This document shows positions 22,067-33,006 of a stretch of 64,000 bases of DNA, in pieces. Positions within the stretch are counted from its first letter, which is position 1. Every line of letters starts with the position of its first letter. Position numbers and translations under genes: made by a program. The DNA lies in contig JAPNXP010000012.1 in NCBI GenBank assembly GCA_028753945.1, positions 4,424,501-4,488,500 on the forward strand, read 5' to 3'. Below the pieces are notes generated by a model, which did not search any database, was not told where the DNA came from, and saw only the letters and a program-made list of their open reading frames with translations. Source of the stretch: Hexactinellida sp. DTS-2022. Lineage: Eukaryota; Porifera; Hexactinellida.

Positions 22067-22267
22067 CATTTGTTGTCAATACATCGGTTACTTACCGACT
22101 AATCCGTGCTATAAGGTTTTAATATATTTTTTATGATATATACTAGAACTAGTGTACATGCATCTATGTATATTTTGTAAATCTTTCGCGGTTAGAATTA
22201 TTTTTGTATGAATTATACAAGCTGAATATTATTAATTCCAACTAGCACAAGTTGCTACTTCCCGTTA

Positions 22268-23284
22268 TTGCTATTGCTATTGCATCGCGGCAGTATGATA
22301 GTAGACCCGAAGCTCGCGCTGTACGTGGCGGAGGAGCGGCGGCAGCGAGAGGCGGTGCTGCGGATCGAGAACTGGTGGATCCGGCGGAGGAACAAGAAGA
22401 TATTCTCGATCCTCAAGGAGGGCATTTGTGCCGCGGAGCGCACCCTCTCGCACCAGGTGCTCAGAAAGATTTCCCCCGCGGAGGCGGAGCTGCTGAACGA
22501 CCCCGCCCTCGACACCAGAGTTCGGTTCCGCTTCGGCGGCGAGGACTACCCCCCGCGCATCCTGTTCAAGATATTCACGAACATCAAGGCGTGCGGCAAC
22601 AGCATCCACTACATGTCCGGCAAGAGGTGCATAAAGCCGGGCAGCCAGGCCGCAGCTGACGCGAGCAGGCAGATGGGCGGCAGGCGACTGATGGAGCAGA
22701 TGATCGTGGACACCTGTCAGAGGCAGGGCGGGAGAGTCACCAACGACAGTGACGTCACGAACCTGAAGGAGCTGGTGCAGTACAGGGCGTGTCTGGACGA
22801 GACGCCGGCCTACCTGGGCGGCAAGGACAACACCTGGAGAGAGCTGGACCTGAAGGTCCTGCCCAGACACCACCTCATGCACGACGTGTCTCTCTACGTC
22901 ACGCGGGGAGTAGTCACTGCGAATCTCAAACACTCGTTCCCGAAATTCTGGCCACACTCACCCTGTCAGAAAGTTAAGCAAATCCGATCCCTTATGAGTC
23001 TGCGAAACCTCACACAGGCCTCTGTGGAGAAGCCCCGCGCTCCCAGCTCGAGACGAACAGCTGTGCAGAGAGCTAAGGCCATGCGGGAGCTGTACCTCGA
23101 CGGGGAGCGGAGACACGTCACCAACACCCCGGAGGAGGGATTCTCGCACGGGGACCAGCTCACAGTCTCTCCCGACTCAGAGTTTGAAATTATCCATAGT
23201 CCAGAAGGCTGGGATGAAGATGACGAGGCTCTCTCGCTCTACGAGTGGACACAGACCCTCCCTGTCGACGTAACAGACCTGTGA
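22268..23284 (+). CDS. C11orf65/MFI-like protein
   Basis: 338 residues, single exon. The segment SPAEAELLNDPALDTRVRFR with FGGEDYPPRILFKIF, and later LDETPAYLGGKDNTWREL and LPRHHLMHDV, match my recollection of the C11orf65 (mitochondrial fission inhibitor) and CXorf58 family of animal proteins. A basic helical N-terminus (about residues 20-50) resembles an IQ-type segment. The C-terminal 70 residues are acidic and not conserved. The second ATG (22295, MIVDPKLALYV) may be the real start because the first nine residues are a leucine run. No signal peptide or membrane span. The vertebrate member is linked to mitochondrial fission control; the role here is unknown. Confidence 0.6.
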   Translation: MLLLLHRGSMIVDPKLALYVAEERRQREAVLRIENWWIRRRNKKIFSILKEGICAAERTLSHQVLRKISPAEAELLNDPALDTRVRFRFGGEDYPPRILFKIFTNIKACGNSIHYMSGKRCIKPGSQAAADASRQMGGRRLMEQMIVDTCQRQGGRVTNDSDVTNLKELVQYRACLDETPAYLGGKDNTWRELDLKVLPRHHLMHDVSLYVTRGVVTANLKHSFPKFWPHSPCQKVKQIRSLMSLRNLTQASVEKPRAPSSRRTAVQRAKAMRELYLDGERRHVTNTPEEGFSHGDQLTVSPDSEFEIIHSPEGWDEDDEALSLYEWTQTLPVDVTDL

Positions 23285-23427
23285 GCGATAACTGTCTCAC
23301 ACGGACTATGTGCAAACAATCTTGTTATTCATAAACATATCTCTTCTGATCCATGTACAAGGAGAGTTGTAAAATAAAGTTGGGAAACATAATATCAGCT
23401 AATATCATCCTCTATTATAAATAGGAA

Positions 23428-23569
23428 CAGTAGAACTCGGTTATAACGTACCTGGGTTAGTAAGTACTTCGGCTTAGTACGTACTACTAAGTTGATAAAA
23501 TAAGTTTGTATTTCTATGTAGGGTAAACTAGGTTACCACTTAGCACATACACTAAACCGGTTTCGACTG
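23428..23569. mobile_element. pogo-like MITE just upstream of INO80
   Basis: Ends CAGTAGAACTCGGTTATAAC and AAACCGGTTTCGACTG, same family as 59182-59378. It lies 60 bp before the INO80 start codon, so it may contribute to the leader or promoter. Confidence 0.65.
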
Positions 23570-23632
23570 TACTACTCTACTATAGTGAGAATTCCTTGCT
23601 AATATCATTATAATCTGCTTAGTATAGGTAGG

Positions 23633-26600
23633 ATGGAGGGACAGGTAACCACGCGGCAGAAACGCAAGGCATTATCCATTGGAGCTCTTATATCCGAGGT
23701 GGACCAGCACTTGGATACGAACCCTGACGATTTCACTTCTTTCTACTCAAACACTCTTCTCTCGAGCAGACTAACTCAACCTCCAACCGACCCATCGCCC
23801 ACGTACTCTACATTCCAAGACATATCTCTTGTTGCTAGGAACTGCACAGACGTGCTATCCCAGCTGAGATCTACAGAGCTCTACTCAGAACACAAATACT
23901 CTATCGACAGTTCTACCGAGTTCACCATAGAGCCCCAGGTAGAGGAGTGTCCCTACCTCGAACAGTGCAAGCGCAACATTTCTAGCAAACAGCTGACTGC
24001 CCTCCTGAGGAGCATAAACCTGCAGGTCAGGACGGAGACCAGCTTGACGTTCGACAGACTCGCATCAGACGCCAGACACAAGGCCGCCTCTGACGTCACT
24101 CCTGCCATAGACGTAGACTCTCTCCTCGCCCGGTACATGCCGCTGCAGCCGCAGCCGCTATCTGAGACCGCGGAGAGTATTGAGACCTGTGACCAGCTGG
24201 AGACAGCTGTGACGGGCGTGGCAGACATGGAGCTGAGCTGCAGAAGGGTCTACGCGAGGTGCGCTAAGAAGGACGTGCCGAAGGCCGCCAAGCAGCTGAG
24301 CGTGTCACGCGGTATTGTGCTCAACAACTGCAAGAAGGTAGGCCGTATACTACAACAGCTACATTGTTATGAGACAGGTTAGGTGGCGTCTCTGTGTGCC
24401 AAAGAGGCCCGTAGACAGGCGCAGCGGTCGCTGAAGCTCTCCCGCGAGTCGGTGTCTCGGGCGCGGCGACTGATGCGCGAGGCGAACGCCTGCTGGCGCC
24501 GCTACGAGCGCGTGGAGCGGGAGGCGCGGCGGCGGGCCGAGCGGGAGGCGCTGGAGCTGCGACGCATGGAGGAGGAGCGCAAGGAGGCCGAGCGGCAGCA
24601 GCGGAAGCTGAACTTCCTGATCACGCAGACGGAGCTCTACGCACACTTCGTGTCCGGGAAGAAGGCCGCCAGACTCAAGTCTGAGAGCGGACTGGACACG
24701 CCCGTCGGGAAGCCTGAGAGGTAGCGATAGCTAGCGACCGAACCGTACTAATGGAATCTGTAGAGACATTCTGTGTCGCCTGGACGAGTCCGTGGAGCGA
24801 GCGGACCCCCTGGACCCGTACAGTTCTGTCGCGGCCCTGCAGGCGGTGCGGGGCGCTCTGGAGCGGGACCGGGAGAGAGGCAGGCGGTGTGACGCCGCTC
24901 TGCAGGAGGTCCCAGTGGCGGAGCACTGCGAGAGAGCCGAGCAGCCGGACATGTTCCAGGGAGAGCTCAAGTCGTACCAGCTGAAGGGCATGCGGTGGCT
25001 AGCGGGGCTCTACCGACAGGGAATCAACGGGATCCTGGCAGACGAGATGGGCCTGGGGAAGACCATACAGACCCTGGCGCTGCTGGCGCACCTCGCGGAG
25101 AAGGAGAGCATCTGGGGTCCCTTCCTGGTGGTGTCTCCAGCTGGGACTCTGTACAACTGGCAGCAGGAGTGCGAGAGGTGAGTTCGTCATCTGTTCGTAT
25201 TAACCGAATGATTTTCATTGAAAATGTATTTAAGCGGACTGAAATTTGTTCTCCTTATCCGGAGTCTCATACTACCCGTATTACCCACTACATATCTACA
25301 CAGTATACACTAGGTTTGTACCGAAGTTGCGAGTTCTGCCCTACTGGGGCAACGCGCAGGACCGACGCACGATCCGCCAGTACATGAGCAAGAAGCAGCT
25401 GCTCTCCTGCTCCGATTCTCCCTTCCACATCCTCATCACCTCCTACCAGCTGGCCGTCCGGGACTGCGGCTATCTGCAGAAACTCACCTGGCAGTACATG
25501 GTGCTGGACGAGGCGCAGGCCATCAAGAGCTCCGCCTCTCAGAGGTGGCAGGCGAGTGATAGCCTATACACTACAGTCTACAGTAGACTCTCGTTAATAC
25601 GAACTTGAAAAATTTCATATTATCGAGAATTCTTATTAACAAGATTCATCAGAATACATTTGTATAGGTCATAGCAGGGGCGTCAGAAGGGGGGGCACAA
25701 GGGGGGCACGTGCCCCCCTCAAATATATCGGTGCCCCCTCATCTGTGCATCCCCTCGCCTGAGCCCCTTCCCCTGTCCAAATAGATGAAATAACAAAACC
25801 AATGATACACATGAGTTCAAATGTCATGATTCTACTGCTCTTATCCGATGTGAAACTATCAAAAAGACATAAAATCACGTGGGGTTTTATACTACTTAGA
25901 ATTAGCTTTTTGTCTCTCCCCCCTCTAAATTCTGATTGCCCCCTCCCCGATTTCACTCTTCCGACGCCCCAGGGTCATAGCCTATTATATTAGGCTATGT
26001 ATAGGTCAAGTGAATTATACGTCTACTTAACCGATATTTCGCCTTATCCGTGTTCGTATTAACGAGAGTCTACACTACTTGAGAACTTGACTATTATTCA
26101 AATGATCCAAACTGTTACATAGATTGACATACAGTCTTATTTCCCATTCCCGAGTGTGTCGTTATAACCGAATACTGTATCTATAGTAGGCTAGTCTCAG
26201 CTAACTATTTGTACAGGTGCTCCTCGGATTCAAATGCCGAAACCGGTTGCTCCTGACCGGCACGCCGATTCAGAACTCGATGGCGGAGCTGTGGGCGCTG
26301 CTCCACTTCATAATGCCCAGTCTGTTCGACAGCCACGACGAGTTCAAGGAGTGGTTCTCAAAGGACATAGAGTCTCACGCTGAAGGCAAGTCAGCTGTTC
26401 TCGACAAGGACCAGCTGTCCCGACTCCACCTCATCCTAAAGCCATTCATGCTCAGACGCGTCAAGAAGGAAGTCGAGCACGAGATGGCTCCTAAAATTGA
26501 GGTTAGTCACTCAAATATGAATGGATAATTAGCCAAGTTATCACATAGTTGTGTCCGTTAATAGGTGAACTTACAGTGCGAGTTAACATTGCGACAGAAG

Positions 26601-28322
26601 GTCCTGTACCAGGGACTGAAGAACAAACTCTCTTTCGATGAGATCTTCCAGCACAGCAGTCTCTCCCGCGGCACCACGGCCACTTCTCTCCTTAACATCG
26701 TTATGCAGTTTAGAAAGGTGTGCAACCATCCAGAGCTCTTCGACAGACGCGACGTGTCTTCTCCGTTCGTGTGCGAGAAGAGAGAGTACGTCTCTCCCAG
26801 ACAGCTGTTCCTCTACTCGGCCGAGGAGGACAGGTTCTCTCTCTACAAACGCGCCCTCTTCAGTCTGCACTCTCCTCGCAGCATCCATGGTTCCACAGAC
26901 TGCACTGTCTCCAGCGGACTGTTCAGCTTCCTACCGTTCATACCACTCTCGATGTCTCAGTGGAGTAGAGCATGGAACGGAGATTTCATAGATCAGCTGA
27001 GAGTGCTGAGACAGCTCAAACTCAGTCTAACTATTCTCTTGCACTACCACACGTGGGCCTCAGCCTCACTCAATAGGATTCAGATCATACTCCCTAACAT
27101 TCTACATAGAATTAATTCGATACAAACTCCTTACGACCTCCCATCACTCACATTCACTGACACAGCTTCCATACACGAACTCACCTTTAACTCTACGACA
27201 GAGCGACTGGAGCCCAACCTCTTTCCTCGGCTCCTCTCTCTGCAGACCCGCCACAGAGCCGTCTCCTCCAGAGTCAGTGCGTACGCCAGCACCAGGCGCG
27301 CGGAGCTCAGCAGAGCTCTGGAGCAATCTGGTGGAAGCGTTGAGTTTATGCGCTTCGTGACTCGGGGTAAACTTGAAGACAATGAATCACAGCTGGAGCC
27401 TCTGTACTCAGACAGGACAGGCCTATATTCAGTCTCCCCATTCAACGGATGGTCGCACATCACAATCCCGGACAAAGAGATTCTAATAACTGATTCCGGT
27501 AAGATGCGAGTACTGGACAGCTTGCTCACGCGGCTGAAGTCCGAGGATCACCGAGTGCTCATTTACTCTCAGATGACGAAGGTGATAGACCTCCTGGAGG
27601 AGCTCATGCTGCATCGGAAGCATCGCTACATCCGACTGGACGGCAGCTCCCGCATCTCCGACCGGAGAGACATGGTGGACGACTTCCAGAACAAAGCGGA
27701 TATTTTCGTGTTCCTGCTGAGCACGCGCGCCGGGGGGCTGGGGATTAATCTCACCGCGGCGGACACGGTTATCTTCTACGACTCGGATTGGAATCCAACT
27801 GTGGACCAACAGGCCATGGACCGCGCCCACCGACTGGGCCAGACCAAGCAGGTGACGGTGTATCGCCTCATCACGAAGGACACCATAGACGAGAGGATCC
27901 TGGAGCGCGCGCGAGAGAAGAGCGAGATCCAGCACATGGTCATATCGGGAGGGGCCTTTAGCATGGAGAAAAGAGAGATAGCGTCTCTCCTTCTGGACAG
28001 CGGAGAGATGGAGAGCAAGCTCCTGGCTAAGCAGCAGGAGAGGAGGCAGCAGGAAGAGAGAACTAAGGAGAAAAAGAGAAAGTTCAAACACTCTCTCCAA
28101 CCCTCAAAGAAAGTTAAATTAGACCCCTCCACCCCTGCCCCCTCCTCGCCACTGGTCCACTCTTCTTCCTCGCGGGCCTCCTCTCCCTCCATCAGCAGTC
28201 CCGCGTCTCTCAAAAGCAAACAGGGAAAGAAGCCAACGGCCGTGCCACCTGCGGCTGTTGCCACCAAGTTAGGAGAAGTAGCGCAGAAGCTAACAAATAT
28301 ATATCCTTCTGAAACAAATTGA
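23633..28322 (+). CDS. INO80: INO80 chromatin-remodelling ATPase
   Basis: Six exons by frame and homology: 23633-24337, 24383-24720, 24764-25177, 25314-25551, 26217-26501, 26565-28322, giving 1245 residues in frame (vertebrate INO80 about 1550). Order: poorly conserved N-terminus; DBINO region ([10 protein letters not shown] to [18 protein letters not shown]); SNF2 ATPase lobe 1 with DEMGLGKT Walker A, DEAQ box and [13 protein letters not shown]; a long inter-lobe insertion typical of INO80 (about 26700-27480); lobe 2 with [11 protein letters not shown] and [17 protein letters not shown]; lysine/serine-rich tail. It is the motor of the nuclear INO80 complex that slides nucleosomes and exchanges H2A.Z. 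Introns are 45, 43, 136, 665 and 63 bp. The 665-bp one uses a GC donor (CAG/GCGAGT) and carries nested MITEs. Confidence 0.95.
25581..26075. mobile_element. pogo-like MITE in INO80 intron 4, split by a hAT MITE
   Basis: Ends CAGTAGACTCTCGTTAATAC and GTATTAACGAGAGTCTACAC with TA at the borders. The element is interrupted at 25675-25972 by a hAT-like MITE, showing the order of insertion. Confidence 0.75.
25675..25972. mobile_element. hAT-like MITE nested in a pogo-like MITE
   Basis: 298 bp, ends CAGGGGCGTCAGAAGG and CTTCCGACGCCCCAG, with a perfect 8-bp target duplication GGTCATAG (25667-25674 and 25973-25980). Little decay, so a fairly recent insertion. Confidence 0.9.
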
Positions 28323-28452
28323 TATTGTAATTTCAATTATTTTGGTAAATACTACTTTTCACTGCTTTGATTGGTAGATTTATGAATGTATATATAATAT
28401 TGCATTTCTGCAAAACTTTTCAGGGGTTCTAAATGTATAATTTTCCATGTAA

Positions 28453-30750
28453 ATGTTCTCAATTTATTATATTATTCCTTCTACTAGAATGAATACGAAT
28501 ATCTATTTTGCTGATAAGAAACTATTGGAGAGAGTAAGGCAGTCTTGCAATGTAATATCTCCCGTGCACCCCGATATTAACAGCGCAGTCCTGACAGAGT
28601 TGTTGTTAACTAACTACCCGGAATATCGGCGGAAAAACAAAAAAGTATTTTCAAATCAAGTAAGCAAAGCTGTGTATATAATACAGCTGCAAAACAAATA
28701 TGTTGGGAAGTTCACTCAACCGGCGTTATCTACAGAAAGAAGTGATAAGAAAGAAGAGCCCAATGACAATAATATTATTTATAATCAAAGTTTAGAAAAA
28801 CAGGAGCCACAAACAGACTCTATGAACAATACAATTACTCAGCTCTATACCAGTTCTAATACAAAATCTCTGTTAGAGCTCCCTGTTGAGACAGATACGC
28901 CTGTTAATGCAGACACTACAGTTAATTGTAGCACAACACTCAAAAGAAATGATCCGATTCCAGATCATAACTACAATGTTTCTAATACGAAGAAAATCAA
29001 ACTAAATAAACATCAGAATAAACCTAGCAAAAATGTGGAATCTCATATCGAAGAATCTTTGATGCAAACTCATTTTATTCCTGAAATATCTGGCATTGAT
29101 TTCTCTCACATCGGAGGTCTAGAAGGTACACTGAATGAAATAAGAAAGTTATTCACTCATTTTCAGAGAGCAGATCTGTTTGTCGAGATAGGCATATCTC
29201 CCCCAGCCGGCATTCTGCTGCACGGCCCGCCCGGGTGCGGCAAGACGCTCCTCGCCAGAGCCGTCTCGGGGGAGTTCGGCGTCCCTCTGATAGCGGTGCC
29301 GGGGACCGAGCTGGTCTCGGGAATATCCGGCGAGTCGGAGAGTCAGATCAGGAAGTTGTTTGAGTCAGCAGCTAGCAGCAGCTCGCCCGTGATACTGTTC
29401 CTAGACGAGCTAGACGCAATCGCGCCGAAGAGAGAGGAGCAGTCGAAAGAGATGGAGCGCCGGATCGTGTCACAGCTGCTCACCTGTCTGGACGAGCTGA
29501 CCAGCAGCCGGCAACAGGCTAGCAACGTGTTCGTGATAGGAGCCACCAGTCGCGTCTCTGCCATAGACCCCTCTCTCCGCAGGTCCGGCAGGTTCGACAG
29601 AGAGGTCCGCATCGGAATTCCAAACGAAGCGGCCCGAAAGAGTATTCTGGAGGTTATCTGTCGCAGTCTTAAGATGGACTCAGAAGTTAATCTGTCTCTT
29701 CTCTCCCACTTGACGCCAGGCTACGTGGGCGCCGACCTCTTCGCGCTGGCGCAGGAGGCTGCGCTAAACGCAGTCAACGCCTTCTCGGAGCAGAACACCA
29801 GTCAGAGCCAGACAGAACTGAATACTCTTAGAATTACGCAGTCTGACTTTGAGAAGGCCCTGGCCCTAATCCAGCCCTCTTCCATGCGTGAGGGGTTCGC
29901 TACGATCCCCAACGTGAGTTGGAGCGAGGTGGGGGCTCTGCAGGAAGCGAAGACGGAGCTGGCTCTCTCCGTGCTGGCCCCCATCAGGTACCCGCAGCAC
30001 TACGCCTCTCTCTGCATAAGCAAGCCGCCCGGGATCCTGTTGGCAGGGCCCCCTGGCTGCGGCAAAACGCTGCTAGCCAAAGCTCTGGCCAACGAGGCCG
30101 GGCTCAACTTCCTGTCCATAAAGGGGCCCGAGCTGATGAACATGTACGTGGGGGAGACCGAGAGAGCCGTCAGACAGGTGTTCGAGAGAGCGCGAAACTC
30201 CTCGCCTTGCGTCGTCTTCTTCGACGAGATAGACGCGCTGTGTCCGCGGCGGTCGCAGACCGGGGAGAGCGGCGTCACCGCTCGCGTGGTTAACCAGATG
30301 CTGACAGAGCTGGACGGGATGGCGCCCAGAAATCAAGTGTACTTCCTGGGCGCCACAAATCGACCCGACATGATTGACCCAGCGCTGCTGAGGCCCGGCA
30401 GGATTGATAAGACACTGCACATTGGTCTGCCGTCTTATGCAGAACGAATAGACATCCTCAAAACCCTGACGAAAGATAAAACTCAACCTAAGATCAGTCC
30501 TGAGGTCTCATTCGAGGAGCTAGCTAGCTCCATAAGAACAGAGGGGTTTTCAGGAGCTGACTTGGCTGCGCTAATCCACGAGGCTTCGCAGGAAGCTTTC
30601 CGAGAATTCATACAGTCAGTTGAGGGACTGTTTGAGTCTAAAATTGAAGACTGTTTGAGTGAGCCATTTGATGCGATTGTGGATAAAAGACATTTTCAAG
30701 TTGCATTGAATAAGGTACTCCCGTCAGTAACCAACAGTAGTTATTGTTAG
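28453..30750 (+). CDS. NVL: NVL, nuclear VCP-like AAA ATPase
   Basis: 765 residues, one exon. The N-terminus (KKLLERVRQSCNVISPVHPD then LLLTNYPEYRRKNKKVF) matches the nucleolar-targeting domain of NVL2. The true start is probably the second methionine (28489, MNTNIYFADKK) because the first 12 residues are hydrophobic and atypical. A low-complexity linker follows with a basic KKIKLNKHQNK stretch (possible nuclear signal). AAA domain 1 has Walker A GPPGCGKT at residues 258-265 and LFLDELDAI near 315. AAA domain 2 has GPPGCGKT near 532 and VFFDEIDAL near 588. NVL is a hexameric ATPase in nucleolar 60S ribosome maturation. Vertebrate NVL has more than twenty exons, so the intronless state is notable. 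Lies 130 bp after INO80 on the same strand. Confidence 0.95.
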   Translation: MFSIYYIIPSTRMNTNIYFADKKLLERVRQSCNVISPVHPDINSAVLTELLLTNYPEYRRKNKKVFSNQVSKAVYIIQLQNKYVGKFTQPALSTERSDKKEEPNDNNIIYNQSLEKQEPQTDSMNNTITQLYTSSNTKSLLELPVETDTPVNADTTVNCSTTLKRNDPIPDHNYNVSNTKKIKLNKHQNKPSKNVESHIEESLMQTHFIPEISGIDFSHIGGLEGTLNEIRKLFTHFQRADLFVEIGISPPAGILLHGPPGCGKTLLARAVSGEFGVPLIAVPGTELVSGISGESESQIRKLFESAASSSSPVILFLDELDAIAPKREEQSKEMERRIVSQLLTCLDELTSSRQQASNVFVIGATSRVSAIDPSLRRSGRFDREVRIGIPNEAARKSILEVICRSLKMDSEVNLSLLSHLTPGYVGADLFALAQEAALNAVNAFSEQNTSQSQTELNTLRITQSDFEKALALIQPSSMREGFATIPNVSWSEVGALQEAKTELALSVLAPIRYPQHYASLCISKPPGILLAGPPGCGKTLLAKALANEAGLNFLSIKGPELMNMYVGETERAVRQVFERARNSSPCVVFFDEIDALCPRRSQTGESGVTARVVNQMLTELDGMAPRNQVYFLGATNRPDMIDPALLRPGRIDKTLHIGLPSYAERIDILKTLTKDKTQPKISPEVSFEELASSIRTEGFSGADLAALIHEASQEAFREFIQSVEGLFESKIEDCLSEPFDAIVDKRHFQVALNKVLPSVTNSSYC

Positions 30751-30884
30751 GTATTTAAATTTATTATTCCAGCTTTAACAAATCAAGTTTGTGATAAGTT
30801 TTCTACTATGTAATATGAAATATATGTAGCTTGAAACTGAATTATGACATTCGACAGAGATAAATACGAATATTCAATATTATA

Positions 30885-31036
30885 CAGAGACTCCGCTTAT
30901 ATAGGTCACTTTGGTCCGAAGGTAGTTTGATCTAATCAAGCGGATAATTTATTTAACCGAAAATATTGCAATTCAAACTGTAATTCCGTTCCGTACATAC
31001 TATGAAATGCTCCGCTTAATTAACCGGAATCTACTG
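30885..31036. mobile_element. pogo-like MITE (CTCCGCTTA family)
   Basis: 152 bp between TA dinucleotides, ends CAGAGACTCCGCTTATATAG and CCGGAATCTACTG. It lies 70 bp before the RRF-like start codon at 31108. Confidence 0.65.
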
Positions 31037-31047
31037 TATTATAAACA

Positions 31048-31857
31048 GTGGTACTTGTTGAATTGACAGTTAGCTCCATTTCTTATTGTGTTGTGCAGTT
31101 GTTGAAAATGATTAGAAGGGTTTTTGTTAACCTAATCTTTATAACTGAGTCTTCACAGGCAATGATCTGTATCACTTCCGGCGAATCGTATCGAAATATT
31201 AAACAGATCCATTCTTCCGCTGTTTATCTGAAGTCGAAATCAAAAAATGTAAAAACAACAAAGTTCCCCTCACTCTCAGATCTGGACTTATCTTCTGAAC
31301 TTCAAGAGAAAATAGGAATAACCGCTTTCAGCTCTGAAGCGGCTGAGTCGATACAGAAGATGCACCACATTCTCAGCCAGCGCATTATCACCAAGTTAAC
31401 CGGATCCCATCTGGACTCTGTGCAGATTGAATCTAAAACAGGTTTTATTGCTCTGAAACTGATCTCACAACTCTCCTTTCCGAAACCGAATTTAATCAGA
31501 CTAGACCTGTCGCAATCGAAAGAGCACCTACAGAACTCCGTTAAAGCTCTGAAACAGTATTTCCCTTTCGCAGGAATACAAACTCAGGGCTTTGACACGA
31601 TTGAAATTGCAACATTCAAATTGAATAAAATTATTAAACAGGAAATGTCCCGAGACGCCAAGAGATGCTGTCAAGACACTAAATCTATTCTGAGCAACAT
31701 GGCCACGCCAATATTTAAGAAACTCAAGTCTCAGAGATCTATTACCCAGGATTCTAAACACAATGCCGAGAACTACCTTCAGTCTGTAACGAGGTACTAT
31801 AATGAAGAAATCGATGAAACTATTGAAAATAAACTACAAGAAATAAACAACTTGTAA
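31048..31857 (+). CDS. mitochondrial ribosome-recycling-factor-like protein
   Basis: 269 residues, single exon. The last 150 residues follow the RRF layout: a short beta-rich middle region (GSHLDSVQIESKTGFIALKL), then the long helical pair MSRDAKRCCQDTKSILSNM and SKHNAENYLQSVTRYYNEEI-DETIENKLQEI, like the ..RRDA.. and ..DEIQKLTDKYIKEID.. helices of RRF. The first 60 residues are basic and amphipathic without acidic residues after the methionine at 31108 (MIRRVFVNLIF), as in a mitochondrial targeting peptide, so 31108 is the likelier start. RRF splits post-termination ribosomes together with EF-G2. Sequence is diverged; I infer the family from pattern, not from a search. Confidence 0.55.
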   Translation: MVLVELTVSSISYCVVQLLKMIRRVFVNLIFITESSQAMICITSGESYRNIKQIHSSAVYLKSKSKNVKTTKFPSLSDLDLSSELQEKIGITAFSSEAAESIQKMHHILSQRIITKLTGSHLDSVQIESKTGFIALKLISQLSFPKPNLIRLDLSQSKEHLQNSVKALKQYFPFAGIQTQGFDTIEIATFKLNKIIKQEMSRDAKRCCQDTKSILSNMATPIFKKLKSQRSITQDSKHNAENYLQSVTRYYNEEIDETIENKLQEINNL

Positions 31858-32120
31858 TTACCGAATTAACAATTATCCCAGTAGCTCATCTATCAAATAC
31901 CTTTAATATCTCTTACTATCTAAATTCAACAATATTTGTTGTATTCGAAGTAATAAGTACTAAATAACTTGGTTAGATTAGATTAATCTTTCCTGATATT
32001 TAACCTGTCGAGCAAATGAACTTAAGTACGTAGTATCATGTAATTACGATTTATTAGCAGAAATAAGTGAATCAGGCCGTATTTATATTTTATAATTATT
32101 CACTCTGCTAAGCTTGCCTT
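31858..32120. other. AT-rich intergenic spacer
   Basis: Separates two same-strand genes; AT-rich, with no recognised element. Confidence 0.5.
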
Positions 32121-32933
32121 ATGGAGAGGACGTCTGAAATTCCGATGGTCCTCTTGACTCACTCCCAGCTCTTCACACCGCACACATGCGACGACAGTTA
32201 TAAGATCCCCGTGCAGCTGGACGAGCCTATTTGGCCGCCCAAGCGGTGTCCGCAGGAGCTCAACGCAGAGCTCAGCGCTCTCTGTCTGCAGGTGGAAGCC
32301 CTGCTGGTCTCCAGCTCGCTGCTGGCTAAAGACATCCACTCGGGGCGCAGCAGAGGCCGCGGCAAGGTCAAGTTTGCGTCCGGACACCAGGAGGAGCTGC
32401 TGGAGCTCGTTAGCAGAATGCAGCGATTGGTGCACACACAGCAGTCCACTGAGTCTCTGCTCGACTACCTCATTGGCCACGGGATGGGACAGGTGTACCC
32501 ACACCTGATGCAGCTCTTGCAGCAGCCAGGAGCCCTCCCGGTGTCCAGGGCCCTGCCTCCCTCGCCCATGGACTACTTCCAGTACCTCTCCAGACTCAAC
32601 AACCTTATGATAATGTCCCAGGAGCTCAATGCAGACAACAGCAGCTGCTCCAGTCACAAGTACATAGCGCATCAGCTGGCCTTGTTGCACCAGACTTCTA
32701 ACTATCTGGGCGAGCAGACGCAGTGGGCGAAGAGAGAGATACAAGCGCACTTTGACACCATTCGGGGTGCGTGCTCCCAGAGCTCTAAGCGGGGCATCCG
32801 CCTCCCATCAGAGGAGTCGCAATGGATAGACAGACTTACCCGCGGGCTCTACTCGCAAGCCACTTCTTTCTCGCTGCACCTCTCCACTCAGCAGTCCGTA
32901 GACTCCATGCTCAGTCCTCTCGCGCCAACCTGA
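32121..32933 (+). CDS. uncharacterised helical protein (faint HAUS2 resemblance)
   Basis: 270 residues, one exon, GC-rich codon use like its neighbours, so a real gene. It is almost all helical with leucine heptads (LNAELSALCLQVEALLVSS, then LLELVSRMQRLVHTQQSTE, then YFQYLSRLNNLMIMSQEL). No signal peptide, membrane span or catalytic motif. A central short basic loop SGRSRGRGKVK is present. The order of a proline-rich break followed by two coiled helices faintly recalls the augmin subunit HAUS2, which promotes microtubule branching, but the match is weak. Treat as unknown. It lies between the RRF-like and PsuG-PsuK genes on the same strand. Confidence 0.6.
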   Translation: MERTSEIPMVLLTHSQLFTPHTCDDSYKIPVQLDEPIWPPKRCPQELNAELSALCLQVEALLVSSSLLAKDIHSGRSRGRGKVKFASGHQEELLELVSRMQRLVHTQQSTESLLDYLIGHGMGQVYPHLMQLLQQPGALPVSRALPPSPMDYFQYLSRLNNLMIMSQELNADNSSCSSHKYIAHQLALLHQTSNYLGEQTQWAKREIQAHFDTIRGACSQSSKRGIRLPSEESQWIDRLTRGLYSQATSFSLHLSTQQSVDSMLSPLAPT

Positions 32934-33006
32934 CTTACCATATATATATAGCCCGCCCGATCTCTTATTAATTAAATTATACTAACTAAATGGCCATTAT
33001 ACACAA

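Noticed and set aside
22277-22957. A 226-residue open frame on the - strand
   Set aside because: Shadow of the GC-rich C11orf65-like gene; the translation is low in complexity and the + strand frame has family motifs.
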